From contig OU452205.1 in the NCBI GenBank assembly GCA_911728435.2, positions 13,460,260 to 13,524,259 of the forward strand: a DNA stretch of 64,000 bases, read 5' to 3'. This DNA comes from Apoderus coryli. Lineage: Eukaryota > Arthropoda > Insecta > Coleoptera > Attelabidae. Under the pieces are notes generated by a model. It was not told where the DNA came from. It ran no database searches and saw nothing but the letters and a program-made list of their open reading frames with translations. This document shows positions 11,801 through 26,800 of the stretch, in pieces; the first letter of the stretch is position 1; each line of letters starts with the position of its first letter. The position numbers and the translations under genes were made by a program.

Positions 11801-14800
11801 ATTTACGTCAATACCTTGGCAAACCTATTCCAATTCCAGAGTCAATCAGCACTAGTGATAAATCTAACGATAGAAACAAAACAGTAACAAAACCAGATGT
11901 CGCAACTCCTTCGAATTTCGTGCTGTCGGCTGCAATGCTCGAAAAACTCATGTCTTCTGATGAGAGTGATGAGGATGATTATATTCTCGGTACCACAAAT
12001 AACTCTACTAAGGCTGATTTTAGTAAATTGTTACAAATCAGTGGTAACGGTATGGAGAATGATGAGAAGATTATTGCACAAAAACAATTATTCAAGACAT
12101 CAAAGATGCATATGAACGAGGTTAAGAATAGACGGAGTATGCTGGTGAAGAGTGGCAAAGCTGCAGGTAAAAATCAATAAATAGGAGAGAAATAAAAAAC
12201 GATTGGGACTGTTTTTATTTCCGCACTGATTTTCATTTTTGAATTATTCTATTTAAACGCCATATAAAACCCTGTGATATATTTTTGTTTTTTTACCTTT
12301 AACCAAATGATTTTAGAGAAAAACTTTTATCTGCGTAATTAAGCGGTGGCACATACCCTAGCATAGCGTTGGTCTCATAAATATTCGACCTTTGTTCATA
12401 AGTCCACTGTGGTATTACTTATAGTCATCCGGTTCGGGATTTTCATTTGTGCTTCCACACCTGAAGCAGTTTTCGAAGTCGGTTTTCAGAATGCCCTGCA
12501 GGCCACTGTTCCGTTTGCTTCGATCGTCATTTCAGTGGAGTTTTTAACTTGGGAACAGCAAAAATTTGCAGCGACCCAAGTGGGGTTGCACGGATTACGA
12601 AGTTATGTAATTTTGTTTACCGCTTCAAAGTAAAATTTATTATTCATCGCCTGCACTCTTTAAGCATATTCATGGTGCTTAACAGCTCGAAATCTAAGAA
12701 AAAACATGGACTTGACATTGCTGCGACTTCCAAGCATGAACTTAAGTATATGTTTATCCAAAGTTGTCGTAAGCGACTTTGCAGTCAAGCGTTTTCTTCA
12801 CAACAAGGAATTTTTGATTGAATTTCACACGCAGCTGCACGCGCGCGACATTTGATTGGGCTACTGTGGTCGATGGTCTGCCACAACGTATGTGACAGTC
12901 GATAGATGTGCGACCATTTTTGAAACATTTGTGCCATGCTGTAGCAAATTATACGTATTCAAAACAGCCCCAAAAATTTGATCGCATATATAAAAATTGT
13001 TAATTGTAAAATTAAAAGGATTTCATGTCCGTAAATATAATAAATGAAAAATAATTTAATGGCAAAGCGAACTAAAATATTGGTTTTACCTACACAAGGA
13101 ATTTTGTTTAATTTAGCAGGGCCTCAGTCTAATTCAATAGAACCAGACCGAGGCATGGGTCGACAGATACTGACGAATTCGTTTCGCTCTTGTTATGAGC
13201 TCGTCAGAGTACCATAGTCGTTGCCTGTCTACAAATATCAGCCTGCATTTAAGCACAATAGGATACACAACAGTAGACACATGTAAACACGTATCATCTA
13301 CATGCACATAGTAATGCATATCCTATACCAAAGGCCGAACAAACTCAATGTATAGGTAAAACCAGTCGTATAAATAGAAATATAAATAAAAAAAATAAAA
13401 ATAGTGTGAACAAAAAACGCTAGCAGGAGACCATTTTATCCTTCTGCCAGCATCTCCCAAATATTGGAGTATCAGCAATGCTCGGACGGTGGTCTCCAAG
13501 CGTTCTGTCATCGATGTTTAATGCCAAATAAACTCTGTCGACTTATGCCTCGGTCTGGTTCTATTGAATTAGACTGAGGCCCTGCTAAATTAAACAAAAT
13601 TCCTTGTGTAGGTAAAACCAATATTTTAGTCCGCTTTGCCATTAAATTATTTTTCAATTGTTAATTGTTTTTATCGTTTATTGTTGTCAGATTCTTCCAG
13701 AATTTTCTATTTTCGAATATTCTTCATTATTGGAACGTCCATGATTTTTCTGTACAATTGCAGAACAAAATTATTCAGTTTTAATTGAGTCTTCGTACGT
13801 GAATGGTTACAAACCAATTTAATCTGACAGTGACAGAAAAGTCTTTTTGACCTGCGAACCCGAAATACGTAACAATATATTTATTTGTGTCATCCTCACT
13901 CGTCTCCAAATTACTACAGCATCATTTCAATGGTTTTCTCAAGTTTTAATTTTTAAGGATAACAAAATGCGACGAACACCAAGAACTTTCCGTAAACAAA
14001 TACAAACAATGCATGCACTAACAAATTCCTATGGTCACTAGGACTGCCGATGAGTTTGTGAGGAGTCACTGAGTCTATAATCCTATATTTCTCAAAATCC
14101 ACAGTTTCCGCTGCATTTAAAATGGTGTCTTTGCATGGAATAGGCTTTGGAGCTTTATATTCCTTTCTCCGGTTTTTGTTGCCATTCCATTTCTTTTTTA
14201 TTTTATTTTCCTTTAATTTGACGGAATTTTTCACCGATTTTTTCTTCGTCTGAATTGTTTCTATTTTTGTACAATATAACTTCGCCTTCATTTTCTTGTA
14301 TATCAGTATTTACATTCGCTTCTTGCATGTATCTTTAGCATTTCCATCAAGGTTTCAATTTTACATTTGTTTTATTTTAGTTTCGATTATGTTCTTAGTT
14401 CCACGTTATTCTGTAATCAATAAATTATTGATTTTTTATTTAATTCTATACCTTCGGCCCTCCTACACTGTAGGTTTGCATCCTCGACGTTTCTGTAGGA
14501 TTATATGATCCTAATCCATGTCTAAGATGGGTGCAGCGCTATTTCAACTAATAGGTATACCAGGAAACTGAAAATAATTGTTGCAATTTTGTTTTAGTTT
14601 TAATGGGCAAAAAGTTGAAACGCACTACCAACCAATGCAACGTGTGCCGAAAACAATTCATACATATGAAATCGTTCAGGAAACATTTGAAAACACACAT
14701 TGACGAGCGACCGTTTAAATGCAAATTGTGTCCTAGGAAATTTACGGAAGAGAATTATCTTAATAACCATATGCGAACACACGTGCCTGATGAATTAAAA

Positions 14801-17800
14801 CCACACGAGTGTAACGTTTGCCAACGAAGGTTCATCCATATAACACTGTTAAACAAGCACAAATTGAAGCATAGTGATGAGAAACCCTTTCTATGTAAAA
14901 TTTGCAACAAAGTAAGTTATAACTCTCTTCTATATAACTCTCCAACTACTTTTTGAGCAGCGTACTGAAAACTTCAATTTTCACTTTATTTATTCAATAT
15001 AAAAAACCACAAAAACGTATACAGTGAAAATTATTTAACATGAAACATACCTTATTATACAGGGTACGCCAAAATCGATGGCCTATTAGAAGTATCTAGA
15101 AAATGGAAAGAAAAATATTTCTGAAACTTTGAGTATTGCTATTCGATATCGGGATCTAGCTAGCTTGTTATTATTTTATCTAAAAAAGGAAGTTTAACTC
15201 CGACACAAAAAAACTGTAAAAGTCGATTTTTTTAAATGGAACACCCTATATTTTCGAATGTCTATGAGTTAAACACTTAATTACGCGTCAAATGATATAA
15301 CATATTCATATACATATATTTAATGGTTTTTGCAGCTACTAACATAATGTTCTTTTATTTCACAAGTTCTATGTACAAGTTTTTGGTTCAATTATTTATT
15401 TATGTTTGGCAGATTTGATTCATGACCCACTATAATATTTCTATTTCATATTTACGACCAATGATGTCCAATTTTAATTTGATAATAATAACAATACACT
15501 AAAAATACACTAAAAAAATAAATATAAATACAACCTTTAAATTAGATAATTTTACAATTCAAAAAGAAAAGAAAAAACAGGCCCACAACACAACAGAAGA
15601 AAATTAAATAAATAAATGTATGTGCGCTTCCGTTAAATTTAATAGAAGCGCACCACAAATCTACCGCACGTCAGTGGAACCAAGTATCCTGTTCAGCTCG
15701 CGTATAAAGATACGCGAGTCACCGAAAAAATCGTGCTGCTGCCGGAACTCTAGCCATGAAAGAAATTGAGGCGTAATTTGTCGTATGAAAAGGCTCATGA
15801 AATAAGGCGACTGCCCGTGTGTTTCTAGACAGAACATGGATTCGAACTTTAGCGAGAAGTTCAGGGCAATGAACTTGATAATTTAACAAATTAAAGAAAA
15901 TAATAAGGTCCCTCTTGTCTCTGTGAGCCTCGACAGTCGTGAGATGTAAATGGGCTAGTACAGATCTATAATCAAAAGGAGCATTCACCCCAGTAGGATG
16001 TCGGAGCTTACACGATATATAACGTAAAAACCTGTTTTATACTTTCTCTAAATTGTGAATATGGCAGCGATAAGAAGGGTTCCACAATGAGGAATACAAA
16101 CACTGAAACGAATTCATGTCGCGGAAGTCGGCAATACTTCGTCTCAGAAATTCCAGCATTCTAAATGCTTTATTAGTGATATCAGTAATGTGAGGAGCTA
16201 ACGACAGGGAACTCTCTCTGTGTTAACAGAGCTCAATTCAAAGCCATCAGTACTGTAATTATAATTTATAGGCATCCTTGATCTATTAAAATTTATAACA
16301 AAACATTTAAATATATTTAGATCCATGCTGTTCGCCTCACACCACAAAAACAATTTATTCAACTCTGCCTGTAAAATTTCTGCATCCCGTAATGTCAGAA
16401 CCCTTCTATAAATCTTCAGATCATCTACAAAAAGCTTAAAGTTGCTTTTTAAGAAACATTTGGCAATATCATTCACAAACAAATTAAACAATAGAGGTCC
16501 CAGATGTGAACCCTGCGGGACACCAGATGTAACATGAATATCAGAAGACCTAAAACCACATATGCGTACGATCTGTGTACGACCAGTAAAACCATTGCAA
16601 CAACGGTTTTCCAACACCGTATGCGGCAAGCTTTGCCACTAATACCTGATGACTAATCCTACCCTATCGAAGGCCTTGGAGAAGTCAGTAGATACAGTAT
16701 GAACCTGACAACCCTCATTTAACGCCTCAGTCAAATACTCGACGAAGGCCAGAGATTAAGCTCCGCAGAGCTGCCGGACAAAAATCCATACTGGTCGCAA
16801 CCATGTCCAACTTGAAAACCGGTTTTCGAAGAGTTTGGGTATAGCGCTAAGGATAGAAACCGGCCGGTAGTTTCAAACATCAGATTTATCTCCCTTCTTA
16901 AAAATTGGTGTTACGAAGTTTGATTTCGAGTAATCCGGAAAGACTTCAGTACTGAATAATTTGCAAAAAATCAGATGAAGCGGTCTAGCCAAAACAAAAG
17001 CACAATTACGAAGAAAAATTGGTGGAATTTCGTCTGGGCCTGCTCCCTTATTCACATCTAAAGCAGCTAACCTGTGTATACATTTGAAATCGATATCTCA
17101 CAACTTAAAATGCCATTTGGAGCAGAACATGACGGCAGACCTACCAAAGTCACGATCGGAATAAACGGACGCAAAATACTCAGCAAAAAGATTTGCCAAT
17201 TCAGGGCCGATAACTACTCTTTGGATATTCTAGAACATTTCCGTAAGAAACACGTTACTCACTTTGGGTTTACGATTTACAAATTTCTAACATGCCCTTG
17301 GATTATGCTCAGTGTCAGCTATGAATGCTCGGTAACACTCTTTAGAAAGTCGCCTACATTCAGACCGTAATCCGCAAAACCCCCTTTAGTCGGACTCGTC
17401 CCCAGCTGATTTTAATTTCTTATGTGCAATCTTCTTAGGTGCAGCTCCTTAGGTGAGGAGAAAACCATTAAACGAATGTATCGATGAAAGAGTTAAGGGT
17501 ATTGTAGAATGTATCGCATATATCCTTCACGCCCCCGCTTAGTACAAGATCCCATGTTGGTAAGGTGGTACAACGCGGGAATTAGTCTTCGGCAATTTTT
17601 TGCGATGTACTCGGATCGTCCTATACGAAGCTGTGCGACAATTTCAAGCATAGTTAATCAATTTCAGCGACACGGTTGTGTTAAACTGTTGGCTTGAACT
17701 GAATATAAAGAAAACACATATTCTCTACCAGCCTGTACCAAAAAAAAATTATCGATGCATCGTATAAGATGGGCAAGCGCATCTTTTGGCCGTCTAAGGA

Positions 17801-20800
17801 CGAGGGTCTTCGATAATCATAACATCGACGTTCGAACCAAGTTGCGAGTGGATAATATTTCTCAATGTTTCTACCCTTATGTATAGCTGTGTGTGACCAC
17901 TTATCAGAGGCATAAAAACCCTAGAAGTACGAGTACCATCAAAGTTGTCTTAAAAGAATTCTTGGAATTAAATGACAGGACCGACGAACAAACATCAGCT
18001 GGAGGAAGCTGAAACAACTAGCATTGAGGCGATAGATTGTCAGGCACCAGCTGCGATGGACTGGCCACGTAATCCGCATGCCAACTGAACGTCTTCCAAA
18101 GAAAATACTTTATTGACAGTATGAGGTCGGCTCACGAAATCAGGGAGGGTATAAAAAAATGATAAAATATTGGTATTTGACGTGACGAATGATTTTTCAA
18201 ACAAAACTGCAGACGTAACGGGTACATTTAATTTGACGCGGATGCTCAAAAAGTCAACTTTCTTTCGTTAATAGAGATATAAGAAATGTATCGATATATT
18301 CGATTCGATATCAGTTTCTTTTTAAGGTTGAACTATTGCCTCGAGGACTGCTTTTGGCCGCTTGTGAAATATTATAAAGTCTGACCAGAATATTCAAGAG
18401 CCACTTGGAAAACTTTTAGGTGTTTCTTGCTCAGGGTCTGACCTGGAGGGCAAGGAAATTTGGAACATGTTATTTTAAGTTTCCATATATTCTTTATACA
18501 TTCTCAAAGTTTCTGACCAATCCTTATATATTTAGATCACGCGTTTGTTCCACTTTCAATGCGAGTATTCATTCTCAGCTGGGATAATTTGGAGTTTCAC
18601 ATAACTATTATTATTTCAAATAAATTGTTTTTATTTAGGGATGTTACGCGGAAAACAGTCTTCTAAAACATATGAAAATACATGAGAAGAAAGAAGGTGA
18701 TGTTGCTCTATTAAAACACATCTGCGACTACTGCAAAACAGAGTTTCCCGATGCCCAAGCACTATCAGTACACATTAAACAACACACAGGTGATCGACCG
18801 TTTGTATGCAACATGTGCGGGAAATGTTTCCCACAACGGTTTAATTTGGAACTACATTTAAGGACGCATACAGGTAATTTTCTTAATTCTTAAGATTTCC
18901 GTTTTTTACAATAGTATAAAATGCCCCTAGATGTAAATAATCTATCCAGTCTTGCGATGTTATAAACAAATATTATGTATACAGGGTGTTCAGAAACCGA
19001 ACTGACAAAGGAAAAGTGACTATTCTAGACAAAAAAGATACCGTTGTCACGATTAGCTATGACATACCGTGTGCGCGAAAAATCTATTTGAACATTTTTG
19101 TTTTTTATTCACATTGATGATTACTACATTAAAAGTTTTTTGGTAATATGCTATGAAAAAAAATACGTATACAGGGTGAGTCACGAGGAACTGTACATAC
19201 TTCTACCATAAGTAGAGGCACATTAGGGGATCATCAAATCACCATTAAAAACTGTCTCCTTGTTTTCATTATTAATATACAGGGTGAATTATGGATATTG
19301 CCCAAAACAATGTTTCGTCATATCTTTTCAATGATTAAGTCGATTTATCTCATTTTTTTAGAGAAGTGTGTATTGGTGCCTGGCAACTAACTGACATATT
19401 CAGAATTGAGAAAATCCAGGTCCGTCTTCGAGAAAATTTGTGGGACTGCTTCATATTCAACACTTCACCCTGTATATGATTTTTCAAAAATCTGATATAA
19501 TTTTTTCAGAGGGCATAAATAGACAGTTAGACCTGGGTATTTGAATTTTTTGTTACACTCACCTCAGATTTCCAATTAAAGATTCATTTTAGAGCCAAAT
19601 TGAAAATTGGCAATAATAAAGTATCTTACTGTACAATAATGCTTAGTTATTAAAAAGAAATCTTCAAAATAGACAAAAACGACACACACTGTGCTCCAGT
19701 ATGGTAAATACGATAATTTGAATTGATTTACAGGGCCGGATTTAAAAATCTGGCATATCTGGTTCATCCCAAAAATTCACCCCGTACGTAACTTTTTCCC
19801 CCGTAACAGACAGAAAACAGATAAAAAATGTTTGTAATAACCAAGTTTTCTTATTTGTTTGAGGAAAACTCATGTGTCTAATTATTTTAATCGGAATGAC
19901 ATGAACAACAACAATGTTTATTCATCAATTAAGAAATAAAATAAAAAACAATAACCAAACAATAAAACAGTTTTAACAATGTGGAACAAAGTAAAAAACA
20001 ATTTATCAAACATTACGATTATAAAACACAACAGCTCATTAACGCAGAATTATTCACTGTTAATATTATCAGAAATGACCTATTGACAATCAGAAAATCC
20101 ATTACACATTTAAACATTCGTCAAGAAAAGTGTATTGAGGCAGATGGATTTCATTTCTTCTTCTTTTATAATCGTAATGTTTATTAAATTTGTTTTTTTA
20201 CTTTGTTCCACATTGTTAAAATTGTTGTATTGTTTGGTTATTGTTTTTTATTTTATTTCTTAATTTATGAATAAACATTTCCCTGGCTTGTTCATTTCAT
20301 TCCGATTAAAATAATTAGACACATGAGTTTTCCTCAAACAAATAAGAAAACTAGGTTATTACAAACATTTATCTGTTTTCTGTCTGTTACGGGGGAAAAA
20401 GTTACGTACAGGGTGAATTTTTGGGATGAACCAGATATGCCAGATTTTTAAATCCGGCCCTGTAAATCAATTCAAATTATCGTATTTACCATACTGGAGC
20501 ACAGTGTGTGTCGTTTCTGTCTGTTTTGAAGATTTCTTTTTAATAACTAAGCATTATTGTACAGTAAGAGACTTTATTATTGCCAATTTTCAATTTGGCT
20601 CTAAAATGAATCTTTAATTGGAAATGTGAGGTGAGTGTAACAAAAAATTCAAATACCCAGGTCTAACTGTCTATTTATGCCGTCTGAAAAAATTATATCA
20701 GATTTTTGAAAAATCATATACAGGGTGAAGTGTTGAATATGAAGCAGTCCCACAAATTTTCTCGAAGACGGACCTGGATTTTCTCAATTCTGAATATGTC

Positions 20801-23800
20801 AGTTAGTTGCCAGGCACCAATACACACTTCTATAAAAAAATGAGATAAATCGACTTAATCATTGAAAAGATATGACGAAACATTGTTTTGGGTAATATCC
20901 ATAATTCACCCTGTATATTAATAATGAAAACAAGGAGACAGTTTTTAATGGTCATTTGATGATCCCCTAATGTGCCTCTACTTATGGTAGAAGTATGTAC
21001 AGTTCCTCGTGACTCACCCTGTATATACCTATAAGAAGCTGGTATTTTATTATTAAGTAATAACTGCCAAAATCATAATAAAACAACTTTTAATATATTG
21101 TAGAATTAGTAGCTCCAATTATATTATAACTCATTAGATAGTATTTAGTTGGATATGGGCTAAATTATTGCCAACGAAAAATAATTTCGTGGCATAGCGG
21201 ACAAAATGACTGGTTTTACCTACACTAGGAATTTTGTTTAATTTAGCATCATTTCTAACCTATTTCTGAGCCCTGATGATGATGTAAAATACATCGAAAC
21301 GTTGGCAATAACACAAAAGTGTATTTAGCCCATAACCAACTAAATAACATCCAATAATAAAACAACAATAACAATAAAACAAAATTCAATTTATAAAAGA
21401 TGCTCTGCAGTAGTTTTAATGCACAAAGTGTTTATTTTTTGAAAATGTTTGTCGAATCCTCCTAAAACTTCCCCTATTGTTTCTTAACCTATTACAGCCC
21501 TGTTGAATTGGTTCTCAAAGCTGATCTCGTGTACGGATTGGTTGAGACCACACTAATTTAAGTAACCTTAAATCTATCTCTATCTAGGCGAACAAGCAAC
21601 TGACTTCCTATCCAGTATGTTCCTCGAAAGTAGCATTCAGATATTCACGTACAAGTTATTCTGTAATCCACCGGACAACCGTCATGGCCAAACCGTAGGT
21701 TTTGTCGAATAATAATAATTTTATTTTCTGTCTCAATCATTCATACATTATATTATGTACATAGACACGTCAAACGTCAACAATAGAATAGTGTAGTACA
21801 TCTAGTGGAAAGTAGGTACTATTTTAGAAAACTCATGACTAAATCTAGAATTTAAAATGTAATTACATACATAAAATTAAAATATGATACAACTGCACCT
21901 AATATAAACACACTACACAAACAACAATAATAAAAACAGAAATCATCTTTAAAGTACCCTATCGTACAGCATCCATATATTCCTGCAGGCTGTAGAATGC
22001 GTTGTCAATTAAAAAGTTTTTCAGTTTAATCTTGAATTCTCTGTGACTTGGCACAACCATATGTGGTCAGGGAGCAGATAACCAGAATATATCGCTGACT
22101 TGCTGAAAAATCATATCGTGGGCGCGGTAAGTGCAGTATGTAATGCAACATCTTCAAGCAAATCAAGTAAAGTATTTTGCAGAAAATTAAGGTAGTCGAT
22201 TCCATTTACGCAAATGCACAGATTATAGTAGGTAGTTTTGAAGGGTACCTATCAAATATTGTTTCTAAACTTATCCCGATGTCTCGTTTGAAGATTCCAT
22301 CTTTCGTAAGCCAAATAGATAATTGAATACGAGCTGAGCTGGACAATCCACTCCATGCAATGCGTCGAATATCTGGATACATTTCTAACCCTAATTTCAG
22401 GAGTTCGAGCATTACATTGCAAGCGAACACCACACTTAATTATTAATCATAAACTAACAGAATTTCCTGAACACTTTTAAAAGTTGACATTTCATGACTG
22501 TCAGAGGTTCGAAGTTAATAACAAAATTTCAAATAGATTTTTCTCGCATACTGTATATCATAGCCGTTCATGACCAAACTACCTTTTTGCTCAGAATAGT
22601 CTGTAGATTCTCATACTAAAAATAGGTAACAAAAATGCGATTATGGTTTTAACTGAAACATCGCATTGCATTGCATCCCTCCAGATAAGCTCGAATGTGA
22701 ATAATTTTGATAAAATCAATGTCACGGGGCTACTTTTAAAAACTAGTAGCTCATTTGTAAAGCACTTTTGGATAAGATGACATAGCGAATAGAATCTGCT
22801 GTCTTTGTTAGTTCAGTTGTCAGTTCAAACTTGGCAACATTTACTTAACAAATTAATTACTCAAGTTGTTGACGGGGCGGTCAATTCAATGTAGTTTATA
22901 CGAATTTCTCTAAAAGCATCTGGATCACGGGTTGCTTCTTCAGAAGCTTGCTCGTTATGGGTTCGCCGAAAATTTGGACTCACTATTTTCTCCATATCTG
23001 CAAAATAGAGTACAGTATGTTTATTATAATGTGTACGCACTACTGTATCTCAATTATTGAAGAAGTGAATTAATATTCCATATTTTATTAGGCTATTTTG
23101 CATTTTAGGTCTACATGTTGGATAAACTAAACCCCTGTTCAAAGTTTGAATAAAACCTCATGAACATATTATTCAATCAATTAATTCGATAGCCACATGT
23201 TTTTCCAGAAAAAGTTCAAAAAATCTAATAACTCAATAAATGCACTTCCACCAAAGAATGAACGAATATGAAATGAAAACTGATAAACACATCATGTATT
23301 TTTATTTTTTCATAAAATATCAGATTTTGTTATTAGGTGAACGGCCATTCCAATGTGAAGTATGTCACAATAGTTATGTATCCAAAGCAAGTCTCAAAAT
23401 CCACATGCGGACTCACACGAATGAACGGCCGTTTGTATGTAACTTTTGCGGAAAGGCCTTCCGACAATCCGGAGATTTGACTAGTCATAAACGTTTGCAC
23501 GGTACTGACAAACCTATTGAGTGCAATATTTGTAATAAGAGGTAGGTACTAATTCTGACAATACGTAATATTATTGTATTTTAACTTTTTTAATTCGTCG
23601 GAGTTAGGACTAAAAACTATTAAAACAAGTACAACGCTATGTCGACGTTTCGGCTTTATTTCAAGTACCTAGCCTACCAGGACTAGCATTGTGGAATTTT
23701 ACTTAAAATGTGTCATACATTGAATAATTCCTGAGGACACGAACATTCGAATTGTAATATTTAATATTATGTTAATTTTGTTGGTTAAATGATATAGACA

Positions 23801-26800
23801 AATAAACTGTTCTTCTATTTTTTAAAGCGGAATTGACAGGTGGTAGCCAACATAATGATGCATTGCAACCATAAAGCTTTTAAGTTTCTTATATAGCGAA
23901 TTTCATTTATCACCCAGCATACTACATTTAACAACAATAACAGTTTGACAGTAATACAAAATCTCAAAAATTTGCCACATAAGCATTTTTGAATAAAGTT
24001 AATTATAATAATGTTTTCGTTTGAAAATGTAATTATATAGGTAGATTTTTATTATTTCCAATAAACTAACCTAACAAACTCACTAGTTTATTCAAAAATT
24101 AGAGAAAAAAAAGCCAGAGCTGGGATTCGAACTCAAGATCTTACGCATGCAAAGCGCACACTTTATTAATATCCCCAAAAACCCTTATCAAATTACATTA
24201 TTATATCCTATTAAGTTATAGGTTCCAACTGCCTAACTGGTGAAATTTGAAACGCATTTTTCTCGAGACTTATGGAGGAAAATATCTAAGTAACCTATCG
24301 CTGTAAAAATGCTTTCAAATGATGTATCACTCGACCATTACTGCTATTTGAAAATTTTAATTCTTTTCAGTTTACTTTTTTCTTGGGGTGTTCGGTTCTT
24401 ATAAAAATTCCTCTTTATTCTACATAAAAATATTCATGTTTATTTTCGTCACTATCACACAGAAATCAAAACAAACGACGTTTCGTTACTAATTAGTAAC
24501 TTCCTCAGGTTGAAACATTTTTTTTTCCTTTTCTTTCTAACACAAATTCCAATACGTCAATGTCAATACAACATATCGGGCAATAGTTCCATCTTTTTAA
24601 ATAAATATGTATTTTATTATATTTAAATGTTTTAAATGTGTTTGTAAATATAATGAAAATTGTTTGTTCTTTTATTGACATTGACGTATTGGAATTTGTG
24701 TTAGAAAGAAAAGGAAAAAAAAATGTTTCACCTGAGGAAGTTACTAATTAGTAACTAAACGTCGTTTGTTTTGATTTCTGTGTGATAGCGACGAAAATAA
24801 ACATGAATATTTTTATGTAGAATAAAGAGGAATTTTTATAAGAACCGAACGAACACCCCAAGAAAAAAGTAAACTGAAAAGAATTAGAATAGCGGTTCAA
24901 GAATAATAAAAAAATAAATATGAAAATTTTAAGGTTGTTTTCACCTGTCTCACCGGGCCAAAGCGATTTCATCCAAAAACCAATGGGTTCATCCTAGGAC
25001 TAGCCCAAACTCATATTATACTAAAATTTAGCTCAATTGGTTGAAGCGTTTAAGCGCTATCGTGGAAGAATACACGATCTTCCGGAATGTACTAGACAAA
25101 CGGGTGAGTTTGTGACAAGGCGAGACCAAGGTAGAAAACGGTTAACCAATGCTAGAGAATAGAGTACGCTCACAAATATTACGGGATATGCGTTCTGGAA
25201 GAAGTACGTGGAAGAAGAACAAGTCAACGTACAATCAGCAAAATGCTTAAGGAAGCTGGTTCATACCAGACATATGCCTATAGGACAAAAAAGCTCTACA
25301 ACTTCTGCGATGCCATCGAGTGGCGAGATCATGCTTCGCTAGGGAGTATGAAAACAGAAAATAATCAATGGGCTAACGTTCTTTTTACTGATTGTATCGG
25401 CGCAAGGAGAACAAAAGGAACGGTCTGGGGCAGGATATGTTTAGGGGCACGAACAGAGCTGGTTGTTTTTAATGCAGACGCGTAGAGATGCTCTGCAAGC
25501 ACGTCGTTCCATTCGCTCCCTCACGTTGCTCCTCATGTCTACGTCGCAATAAGATCAATGGATTGGCCTGCATGTTTCGCAGAACTTAGTTCTATAGAAA
25601 AATCTCTTGGACGAAGACGATTGGGGTCCAGAATTCATTTGCAGTTCATAATCGAGAAGCAGCAACAGCTCCCTTCGAGATCTGACAATGTGATCATAAA
25701 TACAAGCCGAAGGATGACTGCTGTTATATTATAAGAGCACGCGGAGATCACAAGCGCTATAGAAACATTGTCAGTTTTTATTGTGTTTTTGATTTGTTAT
25801 TGTTGTTGTTACTGAATTTTCTTTAATAATTGAGATACCAAAGTGAATAAAAAAAGGAAATATTACAAACATATTTGATTACAATTTGGTGTTAAAAACT
25901 GTCACTGAGTTACTTCATCACTGAATATGATTTAAAAACGAATCGTTGAAATATAGCTGACCAATTATTGGTCAGATGGATTCGCGGGGAATCAGGCTAC
26001 TACAATTCATTAAAAAACGTCAAATCGAGTGAAGGGTTCAGAAACTCGATGTCAGAAACTTTTGCGCGTTCCCCAATTTTACCGGTGTGTGCATTAGGTA
26101 ATGTTGTAATTACTAAATGTTTTTACATTGAAAAATATCATCAAAAATAAAATTAAAACAAAAATTAAATATTTGTGTTTAGTAAAAATTTCATCCGTTC
26201 TCCTTGTGTTCAATTATAAAAATTATTTATAATATTTATTATTTGGTCTCTTGTTATTTCGTTGAAGCCTTTAGTGAGTTATTTATTTCATCCTAATTTA
26301 TCATACATATTTTATTTTTAAAAGCTCCCATAAAAAAAAGTCACTCAGTGCATAGTCAAGAAAACATACAGGACAATAATTATCCAATTGTTATGGGTCC
26401 TGTACATCTGTTGGGAAATGTTACATTTCTTGACTGATGGGCCATCCTGTTCGTCCAAATGTCCTCAATAATAATATTTAATGTGTCTAATGCTTGCATT
26501 CTCTATTAGCTCTAAATTTTGTCTAGGTAAACAACTTTTCTCAACAAAAAATTGCCTTACAATTTTGCGAAACGTGCCCAAAAATATTCATTTTTGTTTT
26601 CTGGTGCAAGAAAACAACTGGATATGTGAGAATTCTTTTAAATTTTGCCTGTTTCCTTCACCTTGCTGCCTCCACCCATGGAAACAATATGAGAAATAAT
26701 GGACAGCCGATATTACTTATTTGTAGATATACTTCGATCAATTAGCATGTGGAACTTTATCCCCCTGATTTCACTTTACTACGTATATGTATTTAAATTA

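Noticed and set aside
12167..12180. Reading through the exon 2 donor to a stop (AGKNQ) as the end of the ZAD protein
   Set aside because: GTAAAA is an acceptable donor and the finger exons downstream continue in the correct phase. An unspliced short isoform cannot be excluded but has no support.
16198..17370. Plus-strand open frames opposite the LINE
   Set aside because: They are antisense shadows of the minus-strand reverse transcriptase; translations show no domain.
19576..20617. 63-residue mirror-image proteins in the palindrome arms
   Set aside because: They exist because the arms are inverted copies. No domain, splice or codon signal supports them as genes.
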